Assembly: GCF_000429925.1 (NCBI RefSeq)
Contig: NZ_AUCU01000024.1
Span: 1 to 64,000, forward strand
Length of the DNA: 64,000 bases
Reading direction: 5' to 3'
Source of the DNA: Desulfatirhabdium butyrativorans DSM 18734
GTDB lineage: Bacteria > Desulfobacterota > Desulfobacteria > Desulfobacterales > Desulfatirhabdiaceae
Below are positions 53,475 to 61,770 of the stretch, piece by piece (positions within the stretch are counted from its first letter, which is position 1; each line of letters opens with the position of its first letter). The notes under the pieces are model-generated. The model did no database searches and was not told the DNA's origin. It saw only the letters and a program-made list of their open reading frames with translations. A program made the position numbers and the translations under genes.

Positions 53475-53600
53475 ACTGGCGTACCTTTCTGGTGGGGAGG
53501 GATAGAATTGTCTAACCGGAAACCTCATCCGACATTTGCCGCTTCATGCCCGATTGGAAGCCAGGTTCCCGTTCAGAAAACGAGTCGTTGCAACCATAGC

Positions 53601-53908
53601 GCCTGAACGAAAAACCCGTTTTGGGTACAACCTGAGGCGGAGAGCAGGCTGTTTTGCGATGCAGCGGGAACTTGTCTGAAGCCGCCTGAGATCACGCCAA
53701 AGGCGTGATTGGGCCGGGCGTTCTCCAGGAGAAATCACGATATAAACCCCTCATTCATTGGATTCGGCTTTTCTGGATGAATCCGGACCCGCCCGGCCCT
53801 TACGATATCGGGCGGCTGTCCTGTGTTCCGCAGGATTTCACGCTGTATCGCAAAATTGCCTGCCCGCAGGCGGCGCGCTGCTCCGAATAAGTGTTTTCCG
53901 TTCAGGCA
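53601..53908. repeat. Composite MITE-like repeat (copy 6) with nested inverted repeat
   Basis: The left end GCCTGAACGAAAAACCCGTTTTGG (53601-) and the right end GTGTTTTCCGTTCAGGCAC (-53908) belong to the same family as copy 3; both halves of copy 3 are recognisable, for example CGCTGTATCGCAAAATTGCC near 53840. Between them is extra sequence with ATCACGCC/GGCGTGAT and a perfect pair GGGCCGGGCG/CGCCCGGCCC, suggesting a second element inserted into the first. The 53475-54268 gap holds no gene, only these repeats. Confidence 0.6.
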
Positions 53909-54167
53909 CTACCATAAGGCAGGCACAGAGAGCCTTACGGGAAATTCGATCATTTTCTTAGATTTAGGCCAATCGGTTCGACAAGTCAATATCTTCAGAA
54001 CATTCTATCGCAATTCGGTTGACGGGGGAGACATGCGTTATTGGAAACACATGGAAACCTTTTGCGATCCTGAAGCATCTGTGATACCTAAAGCACATGG
54101 AATGAATCGATTCTCCAATCGTTCATTTATGGAATCACCGAAAACGCTTCGCGGCCCAACCCGATGC

Positions 54168-54248
54168 GTTCCTGAACGGGAACCCGATTTTTCCCCGATC
54201 TGCCCGCGGGCCATGCGCCGCTCTGACTGGAGGTTTTCATTCAGGCAC
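54168..54248. repeat. MITE-like repeat, copy 7 (81 bp)
   Basis: Begins GTTCCTGAACGGGAACCC and ends GGTTTTCATTCAGGCAC, with an inner GCGCCGCTCTGACTGG. More diverged than other copies. It lies 20 bases upstream of the TPR gene start. Confidence 0.6.
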
Positions 54249-54268
54249 AACTCAAATCAGGAAAGTTT

Positions 54269-54880
54269 ATGAAACAGGCAACTTCCTCAAAGAACATCGT
54301 TGCGGGCAAGCCTCTGGTGAAGCAGAGCACGCTCGTCTGGGTGGGTATCCTCATGTTTGTCGCCGGATTTTTTTCGGGTGTTTTGCTGGCCGTTTACAAA
54401 ACTTCCTCGGGCACCAGCATGCCTGTTGCCTCCAAAATGCCCATTCCGCAGCAGTCCAATGAAAACATTGCCGCTCTTGAAGCGGAAGCGGCGAAGAATC
54501 CCGGCAATGCAGAAGGCTGGATCCAGTTGGGCAATGCCAGCTTCGATGCGGATATGCCCGAAAAAGCCATCATGGCCTATGAAAAGGGGCTGGCGATTGC
54601 GCCGGATAATGCCAATGTCTGGACCGATCTCGGAGTGATGTATCGCCGGATTGGTCAGTTCGACAAAGCCATTGCGGCCTTCGACAAAGCATCCGGTATC
54701 GATCCGAAACATGAGCCTTCGCTGTTCAACAAGGGTATTGTGCTCATGCACGACAAAAACGATGTGGCAGGCGCCATTCAGGTATGGGAAAAACTTCTGG
54801 CCATCAACCCACTGGCCACGGCCCCCGGCGGAAAATCGATCGATGAGCTCGTCAAGTTGCTCAAGAAAAGCAAAGGATGA
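54269..54880 (+). CDS. Membrane-anchored TPR protein
   Basis: 203 residues. One N-terminal membrane helix (STLVWVGILMFVAGFFSGVLL) is followed by a short linker and three TPR units: NAEGWIQLGNASFDADMPEKA, NANVWTDLGVMYRRIGQFDKA, and HEPSLFNKGIVLMHDKND. TPR arrays mediate protein contacts; with one membrane anchor it probably faces the periplasm. The stop overlaps the rsmA start by four bases, so they are translationally coupled. No specific partner can be named. Confidence 0.82.
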   Translation: MKQATSSKNIVAGKPLVKQSTLVWVGILMFVAGFFSGVLLAVYKTSSGTSMPVASKMPIPQQSNENIAALEAEAAKNPGNAEGWIQLGNASFDADMPEKAIMAYEKGLAIAPDNANVWTDLGVMYRRIGQFDKAIAAFDKASGIDPKHEPSLFNKGIVLMHDKNDVAGAIQVWEKLLAINPLATAPGGKSIDELVKLLKKSKG

Positions 54881-55776
54881 TGGCACCCAACGCCTGCATG
54901 GTATCTCCGCAAGCCTGGTTCCGATCCAAAGGGTTGCACGCCAGAAAATCGCTCGGCCAGAACTTTTTGCAGGATGCTGCCGTTGCTCAAGCCATTGTCG
55001 ATCGCAGTGGTGTCGGCGCTGAAGATATCGTTTTGGAGATTGGTCCCGGGCTGGGTGCTTTGAGCTTTCCCATTGCCCGGAGGGTCAAACGATTGGTCGT
55101 TGTCGAAAAGGACCCCGAGCTTGCGGCATGGCTGACGACCGAAATCGCGGAAAAGAATTTTCAGAACATTACTCTTCATGCGGCCGATATTCTACAACTT
55201 GATTGGATGGCGATTTTCGATGAGATGCTTCGGGATGCAGAAGGGTATCGGCTTGTGATCTTCGGGAATTTACCCTACAATATCTCCTCTCAAATCGTTG
55301 TGCGGCTTGTCGAGCATCGGCATCGTATCGAACGGGCCGTCCTCATGTTTCAAAAAGAGCTTGCCGAAAGGCTTCGGGCAGAGCCGGGCGGTCGGGATTA
55401 CGGAAGGCTGACGGTGTTGCTGCGCTTTTGCGCGCACATTACCACCCTTGTCAATGTCGGCGCCCGAAGTTTTTATCCCAAACCCAAGGTCGATTCGGAA
55501 GTCATCGAAATCCGTTTTCCAAAACCCGAGCCTTTTCCGGTGCCCGATGAGGCGGCCCTGATCCGGGTCGTTCGCGCGGCATTCGGAAACCGGCGGAAAA
55601 CCCTGAAAAACAGCCTGATGGCAGGTCTTCCCGGAGTACGGACGGAAGACATTGCCCATATCCTGCGGACGATCGGGATCGATCCGGTACGGCGAGCAGA
55701 AACACTTGATATTGAAGATTTTATCCGATTGAGTTTGGCCATTTCCGCAAGAGAGATCATGACCACGGAGCGATAA
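54877..55776 (+). CDS. rsmA: 16S rRNA (adenine1518-N6/adenine1519-N6) dimethyltransferase
   Basis: 299 residues. RsmA/KsgA signature: KSLGQNFLQD near residue 27, SAM-binding VLEIGPGLGALSFPI near 50, and catalytic NLPYNISSQ near 131 (N-L-P-Y motif). The C-terminal domain is complete. The enzyme dimethylates two adjacent adenines near the 3' end of 16S rRNA during late 30S assembly. The gene follows the TPR gene with a four-base overlap and precedes tmk by nine bases. Confidence 0.93.
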   Translation: MMAPNACMVSPQAWFRSKGLHARKSLGQNFLQDAAVAQAIVDRSGVGAEDIVLEIGPGLGALSFPIARRVKRLVVVEKDPELAAWLTTEIAEKNFQNITLHAADILQLDWMAIFDEMLRDAEGYRLVIFGNLPYNISSQIVVRLVEHRHRIERAVLMFQKELAERLRAEPGGRDYGRLTVLLRFCAHITTLVNVGARSFYPKPKVDSEVIEIRFPKPEPFPVPDEAALIRVVRAAFGNRRKTLKNSLMAGLPGVRTEDIAHILRTIGIDPVRRAETLDIEDFIRLSLAISAREIMTTER

Positions 55777-55785
55777 CCATATCCC

Positions 55786-56409
55786 ATGTTCATTACGTTT
55801 GAAGGCATCGAAGGGTCGGGAAAATCCACCCAGGCCAAGCGCCTTGCCGGTTACTTCCAACAGCGCGGCTTTGGCTGTGTGTTGACACGGGAGCCCGGCG
55901 CAACGCCGATCGGCGCAAAAATCCGATCCGTTCTCCTCGACCCCGATTCCCGGGGTCTTGTCCCGGATGCGGAGCTTCTGCTCTACCTGGCCGATCGGGT
56001 GCAGCATCAGCAAACACTCATTCTGCCGGCACTCGCGCGCGGGGAACATGTGATTTCGGATCGCTATGCGGATGCCACGCTGGTTTATCAGGGATATGCC
56101 AGAGGCATCGATCCTTCCAGAATTCTGGAACTGCATCGATCCTTTTGCCAAGGACTCGATCCGAATCTGACATTTCTGCTCGATCTGCCGGTGGAAGCCG
56201 GTCTTGAACGAGCTATCGGCGCCCTGCAACAGGGAGATCGGGAGCAGAGAGAAAGCCGATTCGAGCTGGAGCATCTGGATTTTCACCGCAGGGTCCGAAG
56301 CGGATATCTGATGCTGGCCAAAACCCATCCGGAACGATTCCGCATCATCGATGCAAGGCCCTCACCCGAGGACATCCATCGGATCATCCTTTCCCACATT
56401 GCCTTGTGA
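55786..56409 (+). CDS. tmk: Thymidylate kinase
   Basis: 207 residues. P-loop FEGIEGSGKSTQAKRLAG near residue 4, the DR[YH] signature SDRYADATLVYQGYARG near 92, and a LID region around residue 140 (GALQQGDREQRESRFELE). It converts dTMP to dTDP. It lies in the rsmA-tmk-fusion gene row, with 27 bases to the next start. Length is typical of bacterial Tmk. Confidence 0.93.
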   Translation: MFITFEGIEGSGKSTQAKRLAGYFQQRGFGCVLTREPGATPIGAKIRSVLLDPDSRGLVPDAELLLYLADRVQHQQTLILPALARGEHVISDRYADATLVYQGYARGIDPSRILELHRSFCQGLDPNLTFLLDLPVEAGLERAIGALQQGDREQRESRFELEHLDFHRRVRSGYLMLAKTHPERFRIIDARPSPEDIHRIILSHIAL

Positions 56410-56436
56410 CCGAAAACAGAAGCGACGACGACCACC

Positions 56437-58728
56437 ATGACCCAAACCATTCTCGATACCATCGGCAACACGCCGTTGATTGAAATCCGGAAGCTGAACC
56501 CCAACCCGAAGGTCCGTATCGTGGCAAAGCTCGAGTATTTCAATCCGGGCGGATCGATCAAGGACCGACCGGCGCTTCGGATGATCGAAGAGGGCGAAAG
56601 AAGCGGAGCGCTGCATCCGGGAAAGACCGTCATCGAAGCGACCAGCGGCAATACGGGCATCGGCCTTGCCCTGGTATGCTCCGTCAAGGGATACAAATTG
56701 CTGCTGACCATGTCCGAGGCCGTCAGTATTGAGCGCCAGAAGATTCTCAAGGCAAGGGGGGCTGAAATCCTGTTGACGCCGGGACATCTGGGAACAGACG
56801 GCGCCATCGAAGAAGTGTACCGGCTGGCGCGGGAAAACCCCGATACCTATTTCATGGCCGATCAATACAACAATCCGGCCAACTGGATGGCCCATTACGA
56901 CGGTACCGCTGCCGAGGTCTGGAAGCAGACGGAAGGCCGCATGACGATGCTGGTTGCCACCATGGGCACATCGGGCACGCTCATGGGCATGTCGAGACGG
57001 CTGAAAGAATTCAATCCGGATATCCGGATTATAGGAGTCGAGCCTTATCTCGGGCACAAGATTCAAGGCCTCAAGAACATGAAGGAAGCCTATCAGCCCG
57101 GTATTTTCGACAAACGGCTTCTCGATGTGAAAATCAATATTGATGACGAGGAAGCCTTCGAAATGACCCGGAGACTTGCCCGGGAAGAGGGCATGTTCGT
57201 CGGGATGAGCAGCGGGGCGGCCATGGCCATTGCCTGCAGGCAGGCGATGGAGATGGATTCGGGGATGATCGTCGTCATTTTCCCGGACAGTGGTGAACGG
57301 TACCTGAGCACATCCCTGTTTTCCATCCGGGAAAAAATCGACATGACCCTCTGCAATGCCGCTACCAGGCGCAAGGAGGGATTCCTGCCGGCAGCGCCGA
57401 ACAAGGTCGGGATATTTACCAGCGGGCCGACCGTGTATCGGTCCATCGACATCTCCGAGTGCAGGCGCTTTGTCGTTTCGGATTTGCTGCGCCGCTATCT
57501 CGAAGCCAGGGGGTATGCCGTCACACATGTGGTCAATGTCACCGATCTCGACGACAAGACCATCGACGGATCTTTGGCTACGGGAGAGCCGCTCGATCGA
57601 TTTACGGCTCGATACGAGGAAGTTTTTCTGAAGGACCTTTCCTTTCTGGGGATAAAACCTGCCGAGGTCTACGCAAGGGCTAGCGAACACATCGAGGAGA
57701 TGATCCAGGCCGCAGAAAAACTGGCGCAGAAGGGTTATGCGTATGAAAAGCTGCACTCCCTGTATTTCGACATATCCCGGTATGCCGATTACGGCAGGTT
57801 TTCCGGTGTCGATCTGGATAAAATCAGACCTGGCGCCACCGTCGATCTGGAGGAATACGAAAAGGACAATCCCCGGGATTTCACTTTGTTCAAGCGGGCA
57901 CGACTGAGCGATTTGAAACGGGGAATCTACATCAAAACCCCATGGGGAAACGTCCGGCCTTCATGGCATCTGCAGGGGGTCACCATGGCTCTGAAATATC
58001 TCGGGCCGGGCTTCGATATTTATGTCGGTGCCAGGGAACTGGCTTTCCCCCATCATGAGAATGAAATGGCCATTGCCGTCGCTCTGAGCGGAAAGCCTCT
58101 GACCCGCTACTGGTTGCACTGCGACGGGGTCAGGCCATCTCAAGCGGAGGCGGATCATCCAGCGAATGCCGATCCGTTATTTCTCGGGCACTTGACTGAA
58201 ATGGGATTTCAGGCCAGGGAAATCCGCTTCTGGCTCCTTTCCACCCACTATCGGAAACCGCTGGTCTTCTCACCCGATCGGCTCGAATACGCCCGAACCG
58301 CACTCAAGCGCATCCAGGCCTGCATCCATGCCCTGCAGACCGTTTCCGCCGACGGTCGGTGCCACGGCGACTGTGATCAGCTCGTCTACGATCTCAAGAA
58401 CGATTTTTACCGAGCCCTGGATGACGATCTGAATATCGCGGAAGCGCTTGCGAGTCTTTTCCGGCATGTCAAATCCATCAACCGGCTGGTCCTTCAGCAT
58501 GGCATCGACCGGGATGCCGCAGAGCGTTTACTGCAGGTGCTGAAACACATCGATGGCATCCTCGGGGTGCTCCATTTCGACGATGCTGCGTTGGATCCGG
58601 AAATCGCGGCCCTGATCGAGCGGCGCAGAAGGGCCAGGGACCAGAAGGATTGGGAAACGGCCGATCGCATCCGAAATGAACTGGCCGGCCGGGGGGTGAT
58701 TGTCCGGGACGAAAAATGCAACGCATGA
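56437..58728 (+). CDS. Fusion of cysteine synthase (PLP) and a CysRS-like domain without catalytic motifs
   Basis: 763 residues. Residues 1-300 are a full cysteine synthase/CysM-like domain: PLP lysine K42 in GGSIKDRPA, substrate loop TSGNTGIG near 69, phosphate loop GTSGTLMG, and GMSSGAAMA. Residues 312-763 align along their whole length with cysteinyl-tRNA synthetase, including FPHHENEMA (H540/E543) and the C-terminal RRRARDQKDWETADRIRNEL. The catalytic features are gone: zinc Cys28 is S329, HIGH is replaced by IDISE (337-341), the Cys of WHIEC is G514 in WHLQG, and KMSKS is absent. Cysteine activation is therefore improbable. The domain may bind tRNA, O-acetylserine-type substrate or a partner. 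A second, real CysRS should exist elsewhere in the genome. Confidence 0.9.
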   Translation: MTQTILDTIGNTPLIEIRKLNPNPKVRIVAKLEYFNPGGSIKDRPALRMIEEGERSGALHPGKTVIEATSGNTGIGLALVCSVKGYKLLLTMSEAVSIERQKILKARGAEILLTPGHLGTDGAIEEVYRLARENPDTYFMADQYNNPANWMAHYDGTAAEVWKQTEGRMTMLVATMGTSGTLMGMSRRLKEFNPDIRIIGVEPYLGHKIQGLKNMKEAYQPGIFDKRLLDVKINIDDEEAFEMTRRLAREEGMFVGMSSGAAMAIACRQAMEMDSGMIVVIFPDSGERYLSTSLFSIREKIDMTLCNAATRRKEGFLPAAPNKVGIFTSGPTVYRSIDISECRRFVVSDLLRRYLEARGYAVTHVVNVTDLDDKTIDGSLATGEPLDRFTARYEEVFLKDLSFLGIKPAEVYARASEHIEEMIQAAEKLAQKGYAYEKLHSLYFDISRYADYGRFSGVDLDKIRPGATVDLEEYEKDNPRDFTLFKRARLSDLKRGIYIKTPWGNVRPSWHLQGVTMALKYLGPGFDIYVGARELAFPHHENEMAIAVALSGKPLTRYWLHCDGVRPSQAEADHPANADPLFLGHLTEMGFQAREIRFWLLSTHYRKPLVFSPDRLEYARTALKRIQACIHALQTVSADGRCHGDCDQLVYDLKNDFYRALDDDLNIAEALASLFRHVKSINRLVLQHGIDRDAAERLLQVLKHIDGILGVLHFDDAALDPEIAALIERRRRARDQKDWETADRIRNELAGRGVIVRDEKCNA

Positions 58729-59738
58729 AGAAAGATATGCCGATGACGACTGCCATAGAATACCTGGTGTTTCCGTTTACCTGCCTTTCCCGGAAAAAGG
58801 CGCAATGGCTTTCGACCTTACTGGGGCCGCCAACGCTGATCCAACCATCGGAACGACTGACTGCAGAAACCGCCCGGATGCAGCAGGATGGGCTTTTGCG
58901 GGTCAGAACACCCGTTTCGGGAAAGGAAGAGGCGCTTCGTTCCCGGATGGCAGCATGCCGCAGTTTTCACCAGGGGCATCCGCAGCACGACATGGCCTTT
59001 CTCAAGGCGCTGGCTTATCAGAAGCCCGATGATGAAAGCCTCTCTGCGCAGATTCGCAGTGAAATTCTCCGCTATGGCCTGCAAACCGCCAGCCCGGCGG
59101 ATCCCCTGCTCGATGCCATGGTTTTTCTGTGTTTGGCGGAAGAATTCGACATGCAGGAAGAGGCCATTGAAGAAGACTTGGAGCGGGTTGCGGATCTGGA
59201 GCGCGACTTCCTGAAAAAATTGGGAGCGGAGGAAGAGGAGCCGCTGGCGGAATTGCTTCCCTTGCCTGCAGGGTCGCAGCCTCAGGAAGAAATGGAGCTG
59301 CATCTTCCGGATGAGCGGCTCAGGGCATGGTCGATTCTTGCCGGGCAGGATGTACCATCTCTTCCTGCTGTATGGCTGACCACAAGCAGACTGGTCATGG
59401 AGTCCCTTCTCGATGCCCTGCCCGAAGCCGGAACCGGCGTCCAGCGAATTGTCATGCCGGACATCGAGAAAGAGACGCCTGCATCGTTGGAAAAATGGCA
59501 AACATTCTGGCGATGCAGGATGGCGGCGATGCTGAGCGGAGCATATGCGCCGGTGAATGAAACGGAAGACGTCGCGTCCCGTTACCCGAAGGGATGGCTG
59601 GATGTATATCCCTGCAGAAGCCTGTCTCCGGCCGATATCCTTTCTGCCCTGGCGCCCAGATCGGCTGATGTTATCCAGAAATCGGGAGCCGGAGATTCCG
59701 GCGCATCCACCGTCATCCTGTATTGCCGTCGGTCTTGA
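58725..59738 (+). CDS. Conserved-looking hypothetical protein
   Basis: 337 residues from the ATG at 58725, which overlaps the fusion gene stop (ATGA); other ATGs at 58716, 58737 and 58743 are possible. The protein is soluble, acidic in the middle (IEEDLERVADLERDF, EEEEPLAEL), and has no membrane segment or familiar cofactor motif. N-terminal part opens TAIEYLVFPFTCLSRKKAQW. I do not recognise a family. Coupled translation with the cysteine synthase fusion suggests a linked role. Codon use matches its neighbours. Confidence 0.65.
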   Translation: MKKDMPMTTAIEYLVFPFTCLSRKKAQWLSTLLGPPTLIQPSERLTAETARMQQDGLLRVRTPVSGKEEALRSRMAACRSFHQGHPQHDMAFLKALAYQKPDDESLSAQIRSEILRYGLQTASPADPLLDAMVFLCLAEEFDMQEEAIEEDLERVADLERDFLKKLGAEEEEPLAELLPLPAGSQPQEEMELHLPDERLRAWSILAGQDVPSLPAVWLTTSRLVMESLLDALPEAGTGVQRIVMPDIEKETPASLEKWQTFWRCRMAAMLSGAYAPVNETEDVASRYPKGWLDVYPCRSLSPADILSALAPRSADVIQKSGAGDSGASTVILYCRRS

Positions 59739-59827
59739 GCCCTTTGTTTGCGGCAGGCTATTTTCCCTTTCCGGGTACATCCGCTTTCATTGGATTGTAA
59801 GGCCATACCCGTTCTGCACATATCTAT

Positions 59828-59909
59828 TGCCTGAACGAAAAACCCCTATTTGGAGCAGTGCGCCGCCTGCGGGCAGGCTGTACACAAAACGGGATTTCCG
59901 TTCAGGCAC
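59828..59909. repeat. MITE-like repeat, copy 8 (82 bp)
   Basis: TGCCTGAACGAAAAACCCC and GGGATTTCCGTTCAGGCA are inverted repeats; the centre CGCCGCCTGCGGGCAGGCTG contains GCCTGC/GCAGGC pairing. It lies between convergent genes and may serve as a bidirectional terminator-like hairpin. Confidence 0.75.
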
Positions 59910-59912
59910 GAT

Positions 59913-60779
59913 CTATGCGCCTAACGAGAGCACCTCCATCCGCGTATTCCAGAGGTCCATCACCAGCAGCTGATTTCGGACGGGCTCCCCTTTACCGGTC
60001 AGGATTTTGATGACCTCTGCGCATTCGAGAGCCGCCATCAGCATGGCCGTACAGCCAAGCGTTCCCAGATGAATTTCCGCCCCCTTTTCAGGAACGGTAT
60101 CCGCCGAGCCATAGACCAGGGAAAGTCCTTCATCCTCGGGAAAAACGGTCATCAACTGGCCGAAACCGCCCGCAAGTGCGGCCGAAACCAGGGGGATATG
60201 CAACCTCTTGGCAGCTTTCTCCAGGACGAAGCGATCTTTCAGGTTGTCCAGGCAATCCACAGCAACAAGGCAGCCTTCAAGCCGCTGCATTGCATTGGAT
60301 TCGCTCAGGAAATCTCCGTGGCCGATGACTTCCACGGACGGGTTGATCGCTTTGAGCCTTTCTTTAGCGGTGAGCGCTTTGGGTCGCCCAAGCGCGGCCA
60401 TGGTTGCGAGCAACTGCCGATTGAGGTTGCTCTCTTCGAAACGATCCCCATCGATGAGGATCAGGCGGCCTACCCCGGCTCTGGCCAGCAGCTCACAGAC
60501 AGCGCCACCCAACCCCCCAAGCCCGACGACGGCAACGGTGGCATCGAGAAGTCGCCTTTGGTCCTCCGGACCCAGCGTATCGAAATTGCGCACATATCGC
60601 TCCGGGATGATGTCGCTGGCCAGCGCCAGGTTTTCCACGTGCCTCGGCGGCATTTGGTGTATCATGGCGATGGATTCAACGGCGCTGCACGAAAGGGATC
60701 GGTACGTTCGGTCGCAGGACCGATGTGTTTCAACGCTGTGGCTTTCGATTGTCCGCTCGATCTGTTCCTGCCGTTTCAT
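59913..60779 (-). CDS. ThiF/MoeB/HesA family adenylyltransferase (E1-like)
   Basis: 288 residues. After an N-terminal extension of about 60 residues comes RYVRNFDTLGPEDQRRLLDA, then the ATP-binding VVGLGGLGGAVCELLARAGVG near 85 and DGDRFEESNLNRQLLA near 110, typical of MoeB/ThiF-like enzymes that adenylate the C-terminal glycine of a ubiquitin-fold carrier. A MoaD-like gene ends four bases upstream (TGA-ATC-ATG), which gives the natural partner. The usual CxxC zinc pairs of MoeB are not evident. Probably molybdopterin or tungstopterin sulfur transfer. Confidence 0.83.
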   Translation of the reverse strand: MKRQEQIERTIESHSVETHRSCDRTYRSLSCSAVESIAMIHQMPPRHVENLALASDIIPERYVRNFDTLGPEDQRRLLDATVAVVGLGGLGGAVCELLARAGVGRLILIDGDRFEESNLNRQLLATMAALGRPKALTAKERLKAINPSVEVIGHGDFLSESNAMQRLEGCLVAVDCLDNLKDRFVLEKAAKRLHIPLVSAALAGGFGQLMTVFPEDEGLSLVYGSADTVPEKGAEIHLGTLGCTAMLMAALECAEVIKILTGKGEPVRNQLLVMDLWNTRMEVLSLGA

Positions 60780-60782
60780 GAT

Positions 60783-61016
60783 TCAGCCGCCTCCCACCGG
60801 CGGAAATATCCCGACCCGCTCGCCGCCGTACAACACGGTTTCCAGATCGGCTTTTCTCCCGTTGACAAAGATCAGTTTGGCCTTTTCCAGCGGAATTCCG
60901 AGCCGTACCACCATATCCCGGACCCGGCTGCCTTCCTGGATCCGATACGCATGCGCAGTTTCCGGCAGGTATTTTTCCAGGGTGGCAAACAGTCGAAGCT
61001 CTATCGTCGGTTCCAT
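60783..61016 (-). CDS. MoaD/ThiS-like sulfur carrier protein
   Basis: 77 residues. Ubiquitin-like beta-grasp fold with TIELRLFATLEKYLP at the N-terminus, KLIFVNGRKADLETVLYGGE in the middle and C-terminal GIFPPVGGG. The terminal Gly-Gly is the site of thiocarboxylation by an E1-like enzyme, here the gene directly downstream. MoaD-like carriers of this kind often accompany tungsten enzymes of the AOR family; BamB in this window is such an enzyme, although the genes are 55 kb apart. Confidence 0.85.
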   Translation of the reverse strand: MEPTIELRLFATLEKYLPETAHAYRIQEGSRVRDMVVRLGIPLEKAKLIFVNGRKADLETVLYGGERVGIFPPVGGG

Positions 61017-61035
61017 GTTTTTTCCTCGGCCTGTA

Positions 61036-61770
61036 TCACAGACTCAGGCCCTTGAATACCTTTTCGGGAATCATGCGGATGACGAGCATGATCCACCGCC
61101 ACCATCCCGGTATATAGGCGATGTCCTTCTGTTTTTTCCACGCCGCATGAATCAGGGCGGCCGCTTTATTGGGAGATGTGGTCAGCAGGGCAGGCAGGGG
61201 CATACCCTGTGTCATTTTGGTCTGCAAAAAACCGGGCAGCACCGTCATCACCCGGACACCGGCTGGATGCAGCCGGTTTCGAAGCCCGCTTAAAAAAACA
61301 CCCAACGCGGCCTTGGCGGCGCCATAATGGTAATTGCTCTTTCTTCCGCGGAGTCCCGCAACCGACCCGATGGCGACGATGCCGCCGGTTTTGCGCTTTT
61401 CAAGGTCTGCGGCGACAATTTCCAGAAACCGCACGGCGCCCGCATAATTCGTATCGAGGATATGTTTGGCCTCTGCCCAGTCCTGCTCGGCCTTTTTCTC
61501 GTCTCCCAGATAGCCGAAGCACAGGATCACCCAATCCGGTCCGGGGTCGAGGGCTGCGTAGAAGCCGGGAAGGCTCTCGTAATCGAGGGCATCGAAGGCC
61601 AGCGCCTTGCAAGGCACATCGAAACGGATGGAAATGTCCTTTGCAGTCGCCTCGAGCCGCTCGAGGTTTCTGGATGCGAGCAGGATGTTGGCCGGTTTTT
61701 CCATGGCGGCGAAGGTTTCTGCCAGACATACGGCAAGATCGGAATTGGCGCCGGCGATGAGCAGGTTCAT
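61036..61770 (-). CDS. Short-chain dehydrogenase, DprE2-like
   Basis: 244 residues. The N-terminal NLLIAGANSDLAVCLAETFA has the GxxSDxG-like variant seen in DprE2 (in place of TGxxxGxG). The catalytic triad region SVAGLRGRKSNYHYGAAKAAL gives Ser, Tyr and Lys (YHYGAAKA). It ends with a hydrophobic segment (YIPGWWRWIMLVIRMIP). DprE2 reduces the keto intermediate made by DprE1 to the arabinose epimer. Its start overlaps the DprE1-like stop (ATGA), and together with the UbiA-like gene the set forms one operon. Confidence 0.85.
   Translation of the reverse strand: MNLLIAGANSDLAVCLAETFAAMEKPANILLASRNLERLEATAKDISIRFDVPCKALAFDALDYESLPGFYAALDPGPDWVILCFGYLGDEKKAEQDWAEAKHILDTNYAGAVRFLEIVAADLEKRKTGGIVAIGSVAGLRGRKSNYHYGAAKAALGVFLSGLRNRLHPAGVRVMTVLPGFLQTKMTQGMPLPALLTTSPNKAAALIHAAWKKQKDIAYIPGWWRWIMLVIRMIPEKVFKGLSL

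Noticed and set aside
17449-59909. CRISPR array from the repeated GTGCCTGAACG sequences
   Set aside because: Copies are kilobases apart, palindromic and of different lengths, without regular spacers or cas genes.
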